This document shows positions 45,462 through 58,272 of a stretch of 64,000 nt of DNA, piece after piece. Made by a program: the position numbers and the translations under genes. Under the pieces are notes generated by a model. That model searched no databases. It had not been told where the DNA came from and saw only the letters and a list, made by a program, of their open reading frames with translations. The number at the start of each line of letters is the position of its first letter. Positions within the stretch are counted from its first letter, which is position 1. This DNA is from Dipteronia dyeriana (lineage: Eukaryota; Streptophyta; Magnoliopsida; Sapindales; Sapindaceae), in contig CM065297.1 of assembly GCA_032871835.1 (NCBI GenBank), positions 36,209,098 to 36,273,097 on the forward strand. The letters are read 5' to 3'.

Positions 45462-46510
45462 TTGCATTTAGGCAATGGAGCGTTGGTGTCTACTAGCGTA
45501 GTGGGAGATATTAGAATCAATTTTGATTCTTATAGGCATTTAGTTTTAATAAACGTTTATTATGTACCACAATTCAAGAGGAATTTAATTTCGGTCTCTT
45601 GTCTAAATAAATTTGGATATTCGGTTGCTTTTAATAAAAGTTTTAGTAAAAAAAACAAATTGTTTGTAAAGGTACATTGGAAAATGGTTTACTCTATTTG
45701 CATGGAAATATCTCTCACTTGTTAGACACGGAATCAACGGAACCTAATCATAAAAGAGTAAAATTATCAAAAGATGAAACCTACCTATGGCATTTGCGCT
45801 TAGGTCATATCAACCTTAATAGGATTAAAAGATTGGCATGTGAAGGATCTCTAAGTGACTTAAAGGTTGATGATCTACCAACTTATGAATCTTGTTTGGA
45901 AGGTAAAATGACCAAAATGTCGTTTACGACCAAAGGCGCAAGAGCCATCGAATGTTTAGGATTGATACACACTGATGTGTGTGGACCTATGAGCCTTCAA
46001 GCTAGAGGTGGATATGAGTACTTCATCACTTCTACAGATGATCATTCAAGATTTGGCTATGTGTATCTCATGAGACATAAGTCGGATGATTTTGATATGT
46101 TCAAAGCATTTAAAGCTGAAGTAGAAAATCAGCTTAAGAAACGCATAAAAATCTTGAGGTCTGATCGTCATGGAGAATATCTACATGGTGAGTTTCAGCA
46201 ATATCTTATTGACAATGGAATAATTTCTTAGTTTTCTGCACCAGGCACACCTCAACAAAATGGGGTGGCAGAAAGGAGAAATAGAACTCTTTTGGACATG
46301 GTTAGGTCTATGTTGAGTTATTCAACGCTCCCTAGTTCTTTTTTGGGATATGCTTTACAATTTGCCACGTATATTCTAAACGATGTACCATATAAGTCGG
46401 TTCCTAAAACACCGCATGAGTTATGGACCAGGCGACAGCCTAGTTTACAACACTTAAGGATATTTGGATGTTCTGCGCATATGTTAAAAGGAAAGAAAGA
46501 AAAGTAGAAT
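45462..46510 (+). pseudogene. A-family integrase (full-length copy), protease missing
   Basis: Opens with LGNGALVSTSVVGDI directly after the broken zinc knuckle, so the D-S-G protease core is deleted. GAG-pre-integrase has LWHLRLGHINL, but the first Cys of the CX2C pair is Tyr (LPTYESCLEGK), unlike the duplicate at 23.1 kb. The core has IHTDVCGPM, STDDHSRFG, LRSDRHGEYL, a TAG at about 46230 (probably from CAG), then [12 protein letters not shown]. The C-terminal part runs to [14 protein letters not shown] and stops at 46507. Catalytic D,D,E residues are present but split by the stop. Confidence 0.85.
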
Positions 46511-47345
46511 TGTCCTAAATGAGCTATTAGGAGATACAATTCCACAAGAAGTTTCGTAACCAAACCCAATTGTAAGTTCCGTACCAACACAAGATCAATA
46601 ATATACCATACCTCATCATAGTGGGAGGGTTGTTAAACAACCCGAGAGATACATCGGTCTAGGAGAATCTGTAGAGAATCTTCCGGACGACGTTGATCCC
46701 TATACGTACAAGGAAGCAATGGAAGATGTTGATTGTCGCCGTTGGCAAAAGGCAATGCAATCCGAAATTGAATCTATGTTCAAAAACAAAGTTTGGTCTC
46801 TTGTAGACTTGCCTAAAGGGATAAAACCCATCGGGTACAAATGGGTATACAAGAGGAAAAGAGAAATGGATGGTAAGGTGGAAACCTTTAAAGCTAGATT
46901 GGTAGCTAAAGGTTATACACAGAAGGAAGGTATCGATTTTGAAGAAACCTTTTCTCCTATGGCCATGCTTAAATCCATTAGGATACTCTTATCCATTGCG
47001 ACATCTCTAGACCTAGAGATTTGGCAACTGGACATCAAGACAGCTTTCCTTAATGGAAGTCTTGACGAAAGCATCTATATGATGCAACCAGAAGGATTCA
47101 TTGGAAATGGTCAAGAGGAAAGGGTATACAAGTTGCAAAGATCCATATATGGATTAAAGAAAGCATCCAGATCCTGGAACATAAGGTTTGATCAAGCTGT
47201 AAAAGGTTTTGGATTTATTCAAAACCTTGATGAACCTTATATATACAAAAGGATTAAAGGTGACAAGTTGGTTTTCCAAGTTCTTTACGTTGATGATATA
47301 CTACTCATCGGAAATGATTTAGGTGTATTGACATCAATAAAATAA
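46511..47345 (+). pseudogene. A-family linker and reverse transcriptase (full-length copy)
   Basis: A poorly open linker with ERYIGLGESVENLPDDVDP leads to the reverse transcriptase at 46719: WQKAMQSEIESMFKNKVWSL, GYKWVYKRK, RLVAKGYTQKEG, WQLDIKTAFLNG, YGLKKASRSW and an intact catalytic YVDD (LYVDDILLIGND, about 47286-47320). Stop TAA at 47343-47345 in TSIK*WLAKQF is shared with the duplicate at 6907. The breakpoint 5-mer aagat is at 46723-46727. Confidence 0.9.
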
Positions 47346-48273
47346 TGGTTAGCAAAACAATTTGATATGAAGGACTTAGGAGAAACAAGTTATATGCTTG
47401 GTATCCAAGTCATAAGGGATAGAAAGAATAGAACGATTGCATTATCCCAAGCTTCATACATAGATAAAATCTTGTCTAGGTTTTCCATGAAAGATTCCAA
47501 AAAAGGTATGTTACCTTTCAGACATGGAATCAAACTTTCTAAGGAACAAGTTCCTAAGAGTGAGCATGAAGAGCAATTCATGAGTAAGGTTCCATATGCA
47601 TCGGCAGTTGGAAGTCTCAAGTATGCAATGCTCTGCACTAGACCAGATATTTGTTTTGTTGTGGTCATAGTTAGCAGGTTTCAATCGAAGCCTGGTTCTG
47701 ATCACTGGACGACAGTCAAGCATATTTTCAAGTATCTTAGTAGAACGAGAGATTATATACTTGTATACTCTGGAGGGGATTTAATTCCCGTTTGGTATAC
47801 AGATTCTGATTTTCAGTAAGATTCTGACTCCAAGAGATCAACATCAGGATCTGTGTTTACTATTGGAGAATGGGCAGTCATATGGAGGAGTATCAAGCAA
47901 TCTTGTATTGCCGATTCCACCATGGAAGCTGAGTATGTAGCCACATGCGAGGCTGCTAAAGAGGCTATCTGGCTCCGCCAATTCCTAATTGACTTGGAAG
48001 TGGTTTCTGATGCGAAAAAATAGATCACTATCTATTGTGACAATAGTGGAGCAGTGGCTAATTTGAGTCAGAAGAGAGGGAAACACATTAAAAGAAAGTA
48101 TCACCATTTAAGGGAAATTGTGCATAGGGGTGACGTGACGATTACTAAGATCGCGTAAGCAGAAAATCTAGCGGATCCCTTTACAAAGGCTTTTCCTCAA
48201 AAGAGTTTTGATGGGCATCTAGAGAATATGGGGATGAGAGATATGACACATTTGCTATAGAGCAAGTGGGAGG
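47346..48273 (+). pseudogene. A-family RNase H and polypurine tract (full-length copy)
   Basis: MKDLGETSYMLGIQV, CTRPDICFVV and the RNase H blocks YTDSDFQ (followed by a TAA at 47817-47819), KRSTSGSVF, STMEAEYVATCEAAKEAIW and, after a further stop near 48022, IYCDNSGAVAN and KHIKRKYHHLREIV. All three acidic residues (D, E, D) are present. A short deletion removes the REPI part after GAVANL that the duplicate copy keeps. The polypurine tract aagtgggagg precedes the LTR. Confidence 0.85.
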
Positions 48274-50702
48274 TAGTTAGGATTATGCTCGATAGCAAGA
48301 GTGTAATATTGTAATTAACAATCTTTTCATATGAATAAAGTGAATTCTAGTTTAACAAATCTTATAGCATTTATAGTTTAATTATTATAATTGTCAAAAG
48401 TAAATAATCATAAGGTCAAACAACTATGAGAAAAGGAGAATTGTTCATACATCTAGATATGTATGAGGTTGACACAATTCTTTAGTTAGTCTTAAATAAT
48501 ATACACAACTTAAGATAAAAGGTTTGGCACCTTTATCTTGTCAAAGTTGTAGATTCTTTTGCTAGCATTTGAGTGGGATCAAATGTGTTATGATGAGTCT
48601 AAAATCATCAAAGTGTGGTGTCTTTGGGTAAAAGAATCTAGTGCACTGGGTGCATTGAATAGGATCACAATGAAATAATTATCTAAAACCGCCAATAGAT
48701 AAAAGTTTTTCATTTGAAGACAATCGGAAAGTCTATCTCAATCCTGAGATAAATGATGGACTTATGATTGCAAGTGTTATCATTTGAGCTATCAATGAGT
48801 ACGATTGTATAACATAGTCTATCCTCCATAGTTTGGTGGTATTCATTTGTTAATCGATAGAGGACTTCATTTATAGATATGGACATCGTGGCTCCATTTA
48901 TTAAATGAGTGTAGAATATCATCATATGGATGTTTTGAGGTATTGGATATTAAATCTTAACGTTAAGTTTTCAATAGTGTCTATTGAAACATGGCTTCTG
49001 GATAAGTCAAAATATCCAACTTCAAAATGTGGTCATATGAGTAAATATGGTAACTTGGAGAGCTATAGACGGTCTATGAGCTCTTGGCGATTACTGGTAT
49101 TCTTCACGAGGATACACTTTCTCCAATAAGGTTGTATAGGGTATGAGTGAGTAACACCAACTTATTATATCTTTATTTAAGAGTTCAATTTTAGTTCTTT
49201 AGTGGAATGAACTAAAATTAAATAGATCGGACCTAAGTGAATCATTTGTTGATTGTGATTGGGTTATGTCTATTGGAGCTTAAATTTAGATAGTCCGCCA
49301 AGATCCACAATCCACACGAACTTGCATGGATCACTTGATATATTCTACCGGACCAATTTAGGGGTCCATCTAGAATTGTATTAAGGCATGTGAACTTGTT
49401 TCTTTTTGTAAGAATAGGTCTAGTTCACATGTGGACTTTTTTATTAAGGTCCAATGGATTTAATAAATTAAGAAAAATAATATATGGCCCTTATATTTGG
49501 TATGGGCGGTAAAGGCTGTTATGAATAGCTTAAATGTATTGTTTTTATTTTATTATTTTATTAAATGGAAATTAATTAATTTGTTGATTAATAAATTATT
49601 TAATTAAAAGTCAAAATCTTTATCCTAGTAGGAGATGGTCTCCTAAAATTATACTATTGTTGGTAGTATAATTAATGTTAAAGACTATATTTGATAAGTA
49701 GATAAATAAAATGAATTATTTATCTAATCAAATTAGTAAGTCTTTAATACGGTTACAAATACACTATTGAGTTGGATTAGGAGTCTTGGTGGAGGATAGA
49801 ATTCCTTTTTGAAAAGGATTCATAACAACCAAGTAAATCTACCTAAGGTAACGATTCTTAACTACCAAGTAAATCCTTCTTAGGAAAAGAACTAAATCTT
49901 CCAATTATATTAAGTGAAATTTCGGCCAGCTATGTATATATATGCGGAGGATAGAATTCCTTTTTAAAAAAGGATTCTTAACTACCAAATAAATCCACCT
50001 AAGGAAAGGATTCTTGCCAACTAAGTAAATCCTTCTTATGAGAGGACTTATGACCCTATATATAGGTTTGGAAGTTTCGGTCAGCTCTAAGGTTTTTTAT
50101 GAGAGGAATTTCGGCCATGCTAAGCAATTTTCAAGAAGAGAATTTGTCCTAGCAAGAGAGAATTTTGAGGGAGAAAAATTTATTTTTTACTCTGGACATA
50201 ATTCGACTAACTCATAGAGATAGTGTGAATTCGGCCAAGAAGAGAGAAAAAGAGAACGTTTTTGTTTTCGATAGTACACTAGTATCCTTTACATCAAAAG
50301 GGTTTTGTGTACAACATTGAATCAAGGTTCACACGAGTTTCAATCAAATTGATTGATAATTCAAAAGTGACCGGACGTTCTTGGTTTTTCTCTTGGAGGA
50401 TTATTGTAACTAACTAGAAGAAGGTTTTGTTTGTTTTCATCCTCAAGTATACAATTTAAAGATAGGGATTCCACACTCCTAGGTGATTCACGTTCGTGAT
50501 TGGATTGGAAGATCTTGTGGATTCAATTCGACGCTAGTTCAATCGTCACGAAAAAAAAAGGTACGATACTTTATATATATATCAATTAATCTAGGGTTAA
50601 TGTTCTTGTTATTAAAAGGGATTTTTTTATATATATATACGTAAACCCTAATTTCATTTTTTCTCACGCTTCCGTTGCGTTTTGAACCATTTTTTCCCTT
50701 CA
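48274..50702 (+). repeat. 3' LTR of full-length A
   Basis: 2429 bp, starting TAGTTAGGATTATGC (decayed start) and ending CCCTTCA, followed by the target site ttatc. TATA candidate ctatatatag at 50056-50065. Four 38-40 bp units built on accaa(g/a)taaatcc occur at about 49825-50040. Confidence 0.95.
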
Positions 50703-50707
50703 TTATC

Positions 50708-50922
50708 AAAAAAATTGGCTTTGCTAGGGTTCATCCAATTTCTATGTGATTCGACTTTTTTCAGTGAACTGCTTAGAAAGGCATGGCCTACGGTTAGGTA
50801 AATTCTGTTATCTAATTATAGAGAGTCGATCGCTCAATTCTGTGAGTGGTTTGACTCAGATCTATCTATCTTTGGGTACAAGTTAGGGTTTTGTTGTTGG
50901 ATCCCAATCTAGGTCCTCAATA
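50708..50922 (+). repeat. B-family 3' LTR, second part
   Basis: Rest of the B LTR after the A insertion, ending aggtcctcaata (CA changed to TA), followed by the target site aaatc at 50923-50927. Confidence 0.9.
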
Positions 50923-50927
50923 AAATC

Positions 50928-51448
50928 CTACACGAGAAATTTGAAACAATGCATTACAGGCTACCTATTCTGGAAAAAAGACCTTAGACAAATTCTTTGT
51001 GTTTTGGACTATTAATGAACGCCTAATGTTCACTTTGATTCTAGTCTAAGGCGATCCTAATCATTTTTTGTTAGGATTAATTGAGATGGATTTAGATTCG
51101 TAAATCTAAAAGGATTTTTTTTACTATTTTAATGGCACAAATTTTATTTTATCGAAAACAAATTTATTTAATATTTAAGTCACTTTGACTTATAATTATT
51201 AAAGGCTGACCATTCCTTCTCCGGTAATCGTCGTTGATGACCGTTTTTTCATTAACAACAGTGGTAGTCACTATCCTTCCATGTTGACTCGGTTTCCACG
51301 ATGCAAGGCTTCAATGCCAAGTTGCTCGAGAACCACCCTAGCAACAGACTGCCAAAGTTCCTGGAAAACGTTTGTTTTCAAGAAGTGTGGTTCTAGTCCA
51401 CGTAAGCCAAATCGTGATACCTACTAGAGAGAAATCGTGGTTAGTATC
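50928..51448. other. Unassigned flank between B and D
   Basis: About 0.5 kb of DNA belonging to neither element; original copy of 10500-11020. It contains short frames on both strands of about 50 codons with no recognised domain. It ends with the D target site gtatc (51444-51448). Confidence 0.7.
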
Positions 51449-53222
51449 TGTTGGGGTTTATGCCCTAAAGTTGTAATTTGTAAATGGATTTATGAAATAA
51501 ATAAAAAGAAAAGGTCAATTCATTCTTGTTATGTTATTTATTTTATAAACTTGTGCATATATTTAACATCTAAGATTGTCGGATGTAATCTTGAACTGTG
51601 TATATGAGTGTCATATACAGATGGATACAGTAAGAGACGTGCAATTTAAAGAGTCCATAGATAGCCAATAAAGCTGGGTACTTTATTTGTGGTTAATCTA
51701 TAGCTACGGTCCATTCCGTAATGTACGATGATTCTATCCTGAATAATTCATATGAGATATGGGAATGGAGGCACCTTGTATGATGTGATCATATAGGACT
51801 GGGCCATGATCTATATGAATCTCTCACCAAGATTCGTTTACCGATGAGATTCATATATATCAACTAATGATGGCTATATATGGGTGATCTTAATCCTGAG
51901 TGTCTTATCGACTTCTTCAGGTTAGATCGTGGTTTTTGATATACCATGGGTAAGGTCGGATGCAGTTCCCGATCAACATGCTCTGTATATTGGGATTACA
52001 GTTTGGCTTGTGGCTGGGAAGGTTTGTACACAATAATGGAATCCACACCTTCTTGTGAGAAGTAGACTGTAGTTCCCTTAAGGGTTGATTCGGGGCTTGG
52101 ACAATATGAGCGATCTCCTAGTTCCGTAAGGAAATATGATTTATTGTTCATTATAGAAACAACGGTACTTAAAGAATATATGTAATTAGAGGGGCATAAC
52201 GGACATTATGGCCCAGCTCTAATTATGAACTACTGTGGAGGATCACACCATATGTAATAGCTATATCGATGGACACCGAGTTGTATCGGTTTGTGTAAAA
52301 AGGTCTACAGTTGAGAGAGTGCAGCTTCGGGTTTTTAGTGGAATAACACCGGAGTTAATAATCAAGGAATATTAATTAAAGAGTTTAGTTAATGATTCCG
52401 AGGATTATTGGAGCTCAAAATACTGTGGGTCCATTAGGTACCTTTGCTTGCCCGATCGATTTAGGTAACAAGGGTCACGGTTAATTAATTGGATTGTCCA
52501 ATTAATTGTGTTATGAAAGTGACACGTATATATTTGGGAATTAATTGAATAATGAGATTATTTAATTAGTTAATGATAATAGTTAAATTAATTAAATAAT
52601 TAGATTATTTAATTATACTGATAATTATGAATTATTAATTAACTATTAATATGGAGGGTGTTAGTTGATATATGGATTTAGGTGAAGATAAAATAATAGG
52701 ATTATTTTATTTTACTAAATCATTTATCTAAGTATTTGAATTTAAGTTTAAATTTAAAATACTAATTATCACTTTTAATATATTGGATATATTAGAAAAG
52801 GATAATTAAAAGATATATATCAATTAATAATACAAGATATTGCATTGAATGCAAATTGGTGTGTTTACATGAAACAATAGTCAAAAGAAGAAATTGTATA
52901 TGATGCAAATACATGATGCATATGATATATATGTTTATAACATAAGAAGAGGCGTGTGTGAGATTGAGATAAAAAAAAAAGCAGAGGCGTGAGTCTAGAT
53001 TGATGAAACACAATGCGTAAGATGCAAATTTTTGCATGAGATGCAAATTGCATTCATCAAGTGCATGAATCAAGATATAGATTGAAAAAGTGAGCAGCAG
53101 TGATATATATATCGAAATGGCAGGCGTGGGCAAGATTTTTATATATTTTTGAAAGAAAAAGCGTTATATATATATATATATTGGTGCATGCGTGATATAT
53201 AGATGTGCAGGCGTATATATAT

Positions 53223-53262
<40 letters not shown>

Positions 53263-53752
53263 TTGATATATATATTTTTTGGAGATATGGAACCACATCT
53301 GTCAATATATTTTTTGCATGAGATGCAATTCATGTGTGAGTGAAATCTATACACCAAATTGAGAAGAAAGAGTTTCTTCAAGTATTTCTCTACATCCTCC
53401 ATTCAAGTTCCTGAGACCGTGACGCGCCCACACGCAATTACCAGTCCCAGGAGATAGCGAGGAAGATCGAGTGGTTCAGACATGAGCACATCGTAGAGTG
53501 AAGGAGCTTCCAAACGTCGGTAAGATTGGTTCAGACAGGAGCATATCGAAAAGTGAAGGAGCTTCCAAACGTTGGTAAGTTTTCTTCTTCTGATTTTATT
53601 TATTACAATTTCCTGTGCATACATATTGTATGTATTCGTCCCGAAAAATAATTACGATCCAAAGTTCACTGGTCCCAGATACAGATTATGATCTGTATAT
53701 AAAAATTTTAAAACCTAGTTCTGTTGCGTGACTGGTGAATGGGGTTCCAACA
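51449..53752 (+). repeat. 5' LTR of full-length D
   Basis: 2304 bp, TGTTGGGGTTTATGCC to GGTTCCAACA. It includes a TA tract (53214-53261) and the 55-bp direct repeat pair (53472-53526, 53527-53581). Much closer to the duplicate LTR at 11021 than to its own 3' LTR. Confidence 0.95.
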
Positions 53753-53754
53753 AT

Positions 53755-53767
53755 TGGTATCAGAGCC
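53755..53767 (+). other. D primer binding site (full-length copy)
   Basis: TGGTATCAGAGCC, perfect initiator tRNA-Met match, two bases behind the LTR. Confidence 0.9.
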
Positions 53768-55312
53768 AATTTTATTTTTTGGAACAGGAAATTGTTTTCG
53801 ATGCTCTTGTATGTATGAATGTGTAGGCACCATCTTCATAATTGTATGATTGTTTATAATTAAATTGTTTAATTTAAACATGGTTGATCGTAAATTTTTA
53901 TGGTACTGTGGATTTAGGGTTTATGGGTTGTATTATTATTATTGTTTTGTTCATATTTTTTTTCTGTTATTGTATTGTAAAAAAAAAAATGTAACCTATA
54001 TTGAAGACTTGGAAAAATCGCAAAGAAGGATTCATGAGATGAATCTGAGTGACCTGAAGAGACTGGAAGATATATGAAATTACTAGAAGACCAAGAATGT
54101 CTTGGGGATTTTTTTTTTAATTTTTGTAATTTTAGATTCCAATTTTTTAGGTTAAATAATCCACAGTACTCGGTCAACTCATGTATGCTTTATATAATGT
54201 GATGATAAAAGCATTGTCATGCATACGTATGTCTTTTAGATTAGATGTGCCTACACAAATATATTTGATATGTCATACATGCATCATAACCTGATATTTT
54301 ATGTATTTTTTTAATGTGATTAAAATGGGTAATATACATAATTGGCTATGAATAATGAGATTAGTTTTTTAATGGTTAGAAAACTTGGTAATTCTCATTA
54401 ATATTAATATAGTTATTAAAGAGTTTAATAAGTTAGATTAATAAGGTCATTTATTGTAATTAGGATTAATATGATTAATTACCAAATAATAAATGATCCA
54501 AATAAAGTGTTAGGGTTTAAAAGTTAAAACTTGGTACACACTGACATAATAATCTAACCTTAGTAAATAGTTTACAAAGGCTTAGATTATTCATTGATAG
54601 ATTAGATTTTGAATTGTTAAAAATCATTAATAATTTATTAGTTAATTAGAATTTGGTTCTAATTAGTTAATGCGCTGGATAACTTGATTAAAGTTAGTCG
54701 TTTAATCATGTAGAGTCTAGATACATTAACGGTTAATAGAAATCCCTAATTTTAAAATAGTGAGTGGGAGAGGGATATATGACAAATATATCATGCGGTC
54801 TCCATCATTAGTTCAACACCGTGAGATCCGAGTGGGGCCTCGTGACGGCTTTGTTTTCGTCCTCCCTAAGGAGAGTTTCCACAAAGGTCAATACCAAGGT
54901 TGACTTCCTAACGAATAGGATTTCTGAGGGTATTTTGGGATTGACCGACCCTAAGGCGGCAATTCTCGAGTTAAGCTCGTGAGATCTGAAATGGTAGGTT
55001 ACACTCACGAAGGTTTTGATTAAGTTTGTTAATTAAAAACCTGACTGAATGAACGATAGTTGAATGACATGGAATAAGAGTTATTCTAGAATATCATTTG
55101 ATTGAGAATGTCTCGGTCCAACATGCAAAGACTTGACCGACCCTAAGGCGGCATTTCTTTGTGGTGTGTTGGATTGTCGTGGTATAGCAACTAGTTTTAG
55201 GGTAGTTCTAGTTTGTTAAACTTGTTCATGCATCATGTTTAAATTTATGCCAAAGCACTGGCACTTGTTTTAAATAAATGACTGAATGAATGTTTTATTT
55301 ATTTCAGCAATA
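53768..55312 (+). other. D untranslated leader (full-length copy)
   Basis: Same content as 13312-14856 with almost no differences: upstream frame 53850-54077, two copies of TTGACCGACCCTAAGGCGGC (54941-54960 and 55133-55152) and a splice-acceptor-like tttatttatttcag just before gag. Otherwise AT-rich and non-coding. Confidence 0.75.
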
Positions 55313-56081
55313 ATGTCTTCTGCATTACTTAAAATTCTCGTAAACGATAAATTAACTGGTGATAACTACACTAAGTGGAAACTTAACATTAATGAAATAT
55401 TGGTCACCAAAGACCTCAAGTTTCTGCTTAAGGAGGAAAGTCCTCCAGTACCTGCTGCCAATACCACACGAACAATTCGTGAGGGATACGAGTGATGGGT
55501 CTTATCTGATAAGAAGGCCCAAACATATCTGTTGGCTTCAATGACAGACGTGCTTGTCACAAAGCATGAAGCAATGACTTCAGCATTCGAAATCATGGAG
55601 TCATTACAAGTTATGTTTGGGCAGCCTTCTAAGCAAAAGCGGCACGAAGTTGTTCTTTCCGCTATGGCCACTCGCATGAAGGATGGTACATCAATTTGGT
55701 AACATGTCCTGAAGATGATGTCCTACTTCAACAAGACAGAAGTCAATAGTGGGGTCATTGACGAACCCAGTCAAGTGATCATCATATAGACGACTCTTTC
55801 AAAGAGTTTCAATAGGTTTAAGAGTAACTACGAGATGAACAAGTTAAGGTTCAATCTAACACAGTTGCTCAATGAGCTCACTACCTTTGAGTCCTTGACT
55901 AAGGACAACAAGAGCAAGACAGGTAAGGTAAATGTTGCCGAACCATCTTCCTCCAATAATAAGAAGAGGAAGTGGTCTACTGGGAAAGCAAATGGTAAGC
56001 TCAAACCTAAGAAAGCCAAAAGCAAGAAGAAGTCCAAGAAAAGTAAATATGATTTACTTGTTCTTGAGTCGTGTTTAGTGA
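55313..56081 (+). pseudogene. D-family gag (full-length copy)
   Basis: MSSALLKILVNDKLTGDNY start, stops at 55493-55495, near 55700 and near 55788, then open from 55835 with LNELTTFESLTK and a Lys-rich tail. The stops are identical to those at 14857-15625. The TGA and TAG codons fit C-to-T changes of CGA and CAG. No CCHC knuckle is seen. Confidence 0.85.
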
Positions 56082-57192
56082 AAGATGATTCTTCACCCTG
56101 GATAGTTGATTCGGGGGCCATTAATCATGTTTGTTCTTCTTTACAATGGATTAATTCTTGGACACAACTAGAGAAGCAAGGCTTCTCAATACGTGTGGGG
56201 TCAGGGGATGTCGTGTCGGTAAGAGCAGTGAGTGTAATTAGATTACGTTTTTGTAATAATTATATATTGTTGGACAATGTATTTTATATTCCTGGATTTA
56301 CACGGAATTTATTTCCGTTTCTAGGCTGTTAGAACAAAAAAAATCTGTTTCTTTTAATAATAAGTCTGTTATTATTGGAAAGAATGGTCTGAATATTTGT
56401 TTAGGAATTAATGAAAATAATTTGTATGTGTTAAGACCGTTAATACATACTACATTGGTCAACACTGAAATGTTTAAGGTTGAAAAACCAAAAACTAAAC
56501 GACAAAAGATTTCTCCAAATAATGACACGTATCTCTGGCATCTAAGGCTTGGTCATATCAACCTTGACCAGATAGATAGACTAGTAAAAAACGGACCTTT
56601 AAGTGAGTTAAAGGTTAGCACCTTACCTGTCTGCGAATCTTGTTTGGAAGGTAAGATGACTAAGAGACCTTTTACTGGAAAAGGCTTAGAGCTAAAGAAC
56701 CGCTATAGCTTATACATACAGACGTGACCGATGAATGTTAAAGCTAGAGGTGGTTATGAGTATTATGTCACCTTTATAGATGACTACTCAAGATACGGAT
56801 ACATCTAACTAATGCAACGGAAGTCGGAAATATTTGAAATGTTTAAAGAATTCCGAGTTGAAGTTTAGAATCAATTAGGTAGGACTATCAAGCCACTACG
56901 ATCAGATCGTGAAGGTGAGTACCTTGACCAAGAGTTTAAAGACTTCATGGTCGAGCATGGGATAGTTTCCCAACTCACAGCTCCCGGTACACCTCAGCAA
57001 AATGGTGTAGCGGAGAGGAGAAATAAAACCCTAATGGAAATGGTGAGATCTATGATTAGTTTCTTATCATTACCAAATTCCTTCTGGGGATATGCATTAC
57101 AAACAGCGGCATACATTTTGAATGTGGTGTCATCCAAATCTGTTCCTGAGACTCCTCTAGAGTTGTGGAATGGTCGTAAAGCTAGTTTGTGA
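56082..57192 (+). pseudogene. D-family protease and integrase (full-length copy)
   Basis: Protease PWIVDSGAINHVCSSL intact. The frame is lost near 56312 by a one-base deletion (aatttatttcc against aatttgatttcc in the duplicate), which truncates the product at 56332. GAG-pre-integrase LWHLRLGHINLDQ and LPVCESCLEGK is open again at 56422-56727. A private 5-bp deletion at about 56724 removes the first catalytic-Asp context (duplicate: QTSVDR). [10 protein letters not shown] and [12 protein letters not shown] follow. Stops include VEV*NQL and KASL*YFDI*GCPAH. Confidence 0.85.
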
Positions 57193-58272
57193 TATTTCGA
57201 CATATAGGGGTGCCCAGCACATGTGCTAAAGAACAGAAGTGGAAAGTTAGACTCCAAGTCTATGGTCTGCCTGTTTGTAGGATACTCCAAGGAGACCAGA
57301 GGTGGACACTTCTATAGTCCCGAAGATAACAAAGTATTTGTATCGACAAATGCAATGTTTCTTGAGGACAGTTATATTTGTGACCATAAACCTCGTTCAA
57401 AGATTATATTGAATGAGTTAGAGCCTGGTGAGACTAGTGCTACATCAACAAGAGTTGCTGATCCACAAACATCTGAGAGTCAGATGGTTTCTAATCAGGA
57501 TACACTACCACTTAGACGTAGTGAGAGGGTTCTGAGACAACCTGAATGCTATTTAGGTATAGGTGAGGGACAAGGTGTTATCTCTGCTGATAGTGTTAAT
57601 GATCCATTAACATTTAAGAATGCAATGGAAGATCTTGGTAAAGAGGAATGGCTTAAAGCCATGAATCTCAAGATGAAGTCCATGTACTCTAACTCAGTCT
57701 GGGATCCTGTAGACTTATCGGATGGGATAAAACCCATAGGATGTAAGTAGATCTACAAGAGAAAGAGATGAGTAGACGGGAAGGTAGAGACCTTCAAGGT
57801 AAAGCTAGTGGCTAAGGGTTATACCCAGAAAGAGGGGGTCGATTATGAAGAGACCTTCTTGCCAGTTGCCATATTTAAGTCTATTAGGATTCTCTTATCC
57901 ATTGCTGCCTATTTCGATTATGAAATTTGGCAAATGGACGTCAAGACTACATTCTTGAATGGCAATCTTGATGAGAGCATCTATATGATGCAACAAGAGG
58001 GATTCGTGTCTCCAGATTAAGAGCAAAAGGTTTGCAAGCTGCAAAGGTCCATCTATGGGCTTAAGCAAGCATCTAGATCTTGGAACATCAGGTTTGATGA
58101 TGTGATCAAAACCTATGGCTTCAAGCATAATGTCGATGAGCCTTGTGTCTATACGTGCATCATTGATAAGAAAGTAGTTTTCTTGGTTCTATATGTAGTT
58201 GATATCCTACTCATTAGGAATGATGTGGGAGTGTTGTCTGATGTAAAGGGTTGACTGGCTAGCCAATTCCAA
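57193..58272 (+). pseudogene. D-family integrase tail and reverse transcriptase (full-length copy)
   Basis: Integrase end KLDSKSMVCLFVGYSKETRG, linker LPLRRSERVLRQPE, reverse transcriptase with FKNAMEDLGKEEW, KLVAKGYTQKEG, WQMDVKTTFLNG, YGLKQASRSWNI and YVVDILLIRND. The catalytic box is YVVD. Stops at GCK*IYK, SPD*EQK and before LASQFQM; this copy also has TGA in KRKR*VDG (private). The duplicate copy ends at the point corresponding to 58230. Confidence 0.85.

Larger units (their letters stand above)
40827..50702 (+). mobile_element. Full-length A-family Ty1/copia element
   Basis: 9.88 kb, both LTRs present (40827-43250 and 48274-50702), target duplication ttatc at 40822-40826 and 50703-50707. 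Order: primer binding site, 1.4 kb leader, gag, (protease deleted), integrase, reverse transcriptase, RNase H, polypurine tract. Gag type and domain order put it among Ty1/copia; a Tork-like clade is possible but not shown. The front (44932 on) is also found at 22163-23922 and the rest at 6287-10274. Confidence 0.95.
31086..50922 (+). mobile_element. Chromovirus-type Ty3/gypsy element B with two nested A elements
   Basis: 5' LTR 31086-31645, gag, protease, integrase C-terminus with chromodomain-like tail, polypurine tract and a 3' LTR split by a full-length A. The target duplication aaatc is at 31081-31085 and 50923-50927. Without its two insertions B is only about 3.75 kb, because reverse transcriptase, RNase H and most of integrase are missing between about 39871 and 39940. 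The gag/protease/chromodomain type points to a plant chromovirus clade; I cannot separate Reina-like from related clades by eye. Confidence 0.9.

Noticed and set aside
51271..51430. Host exon on the minus strand in the B/D flank
   Set aside because: Only about 50 codons, no recognised domain, and the inverted copy has a stop in it (cgtggaaactgag). No splice context was convincing.
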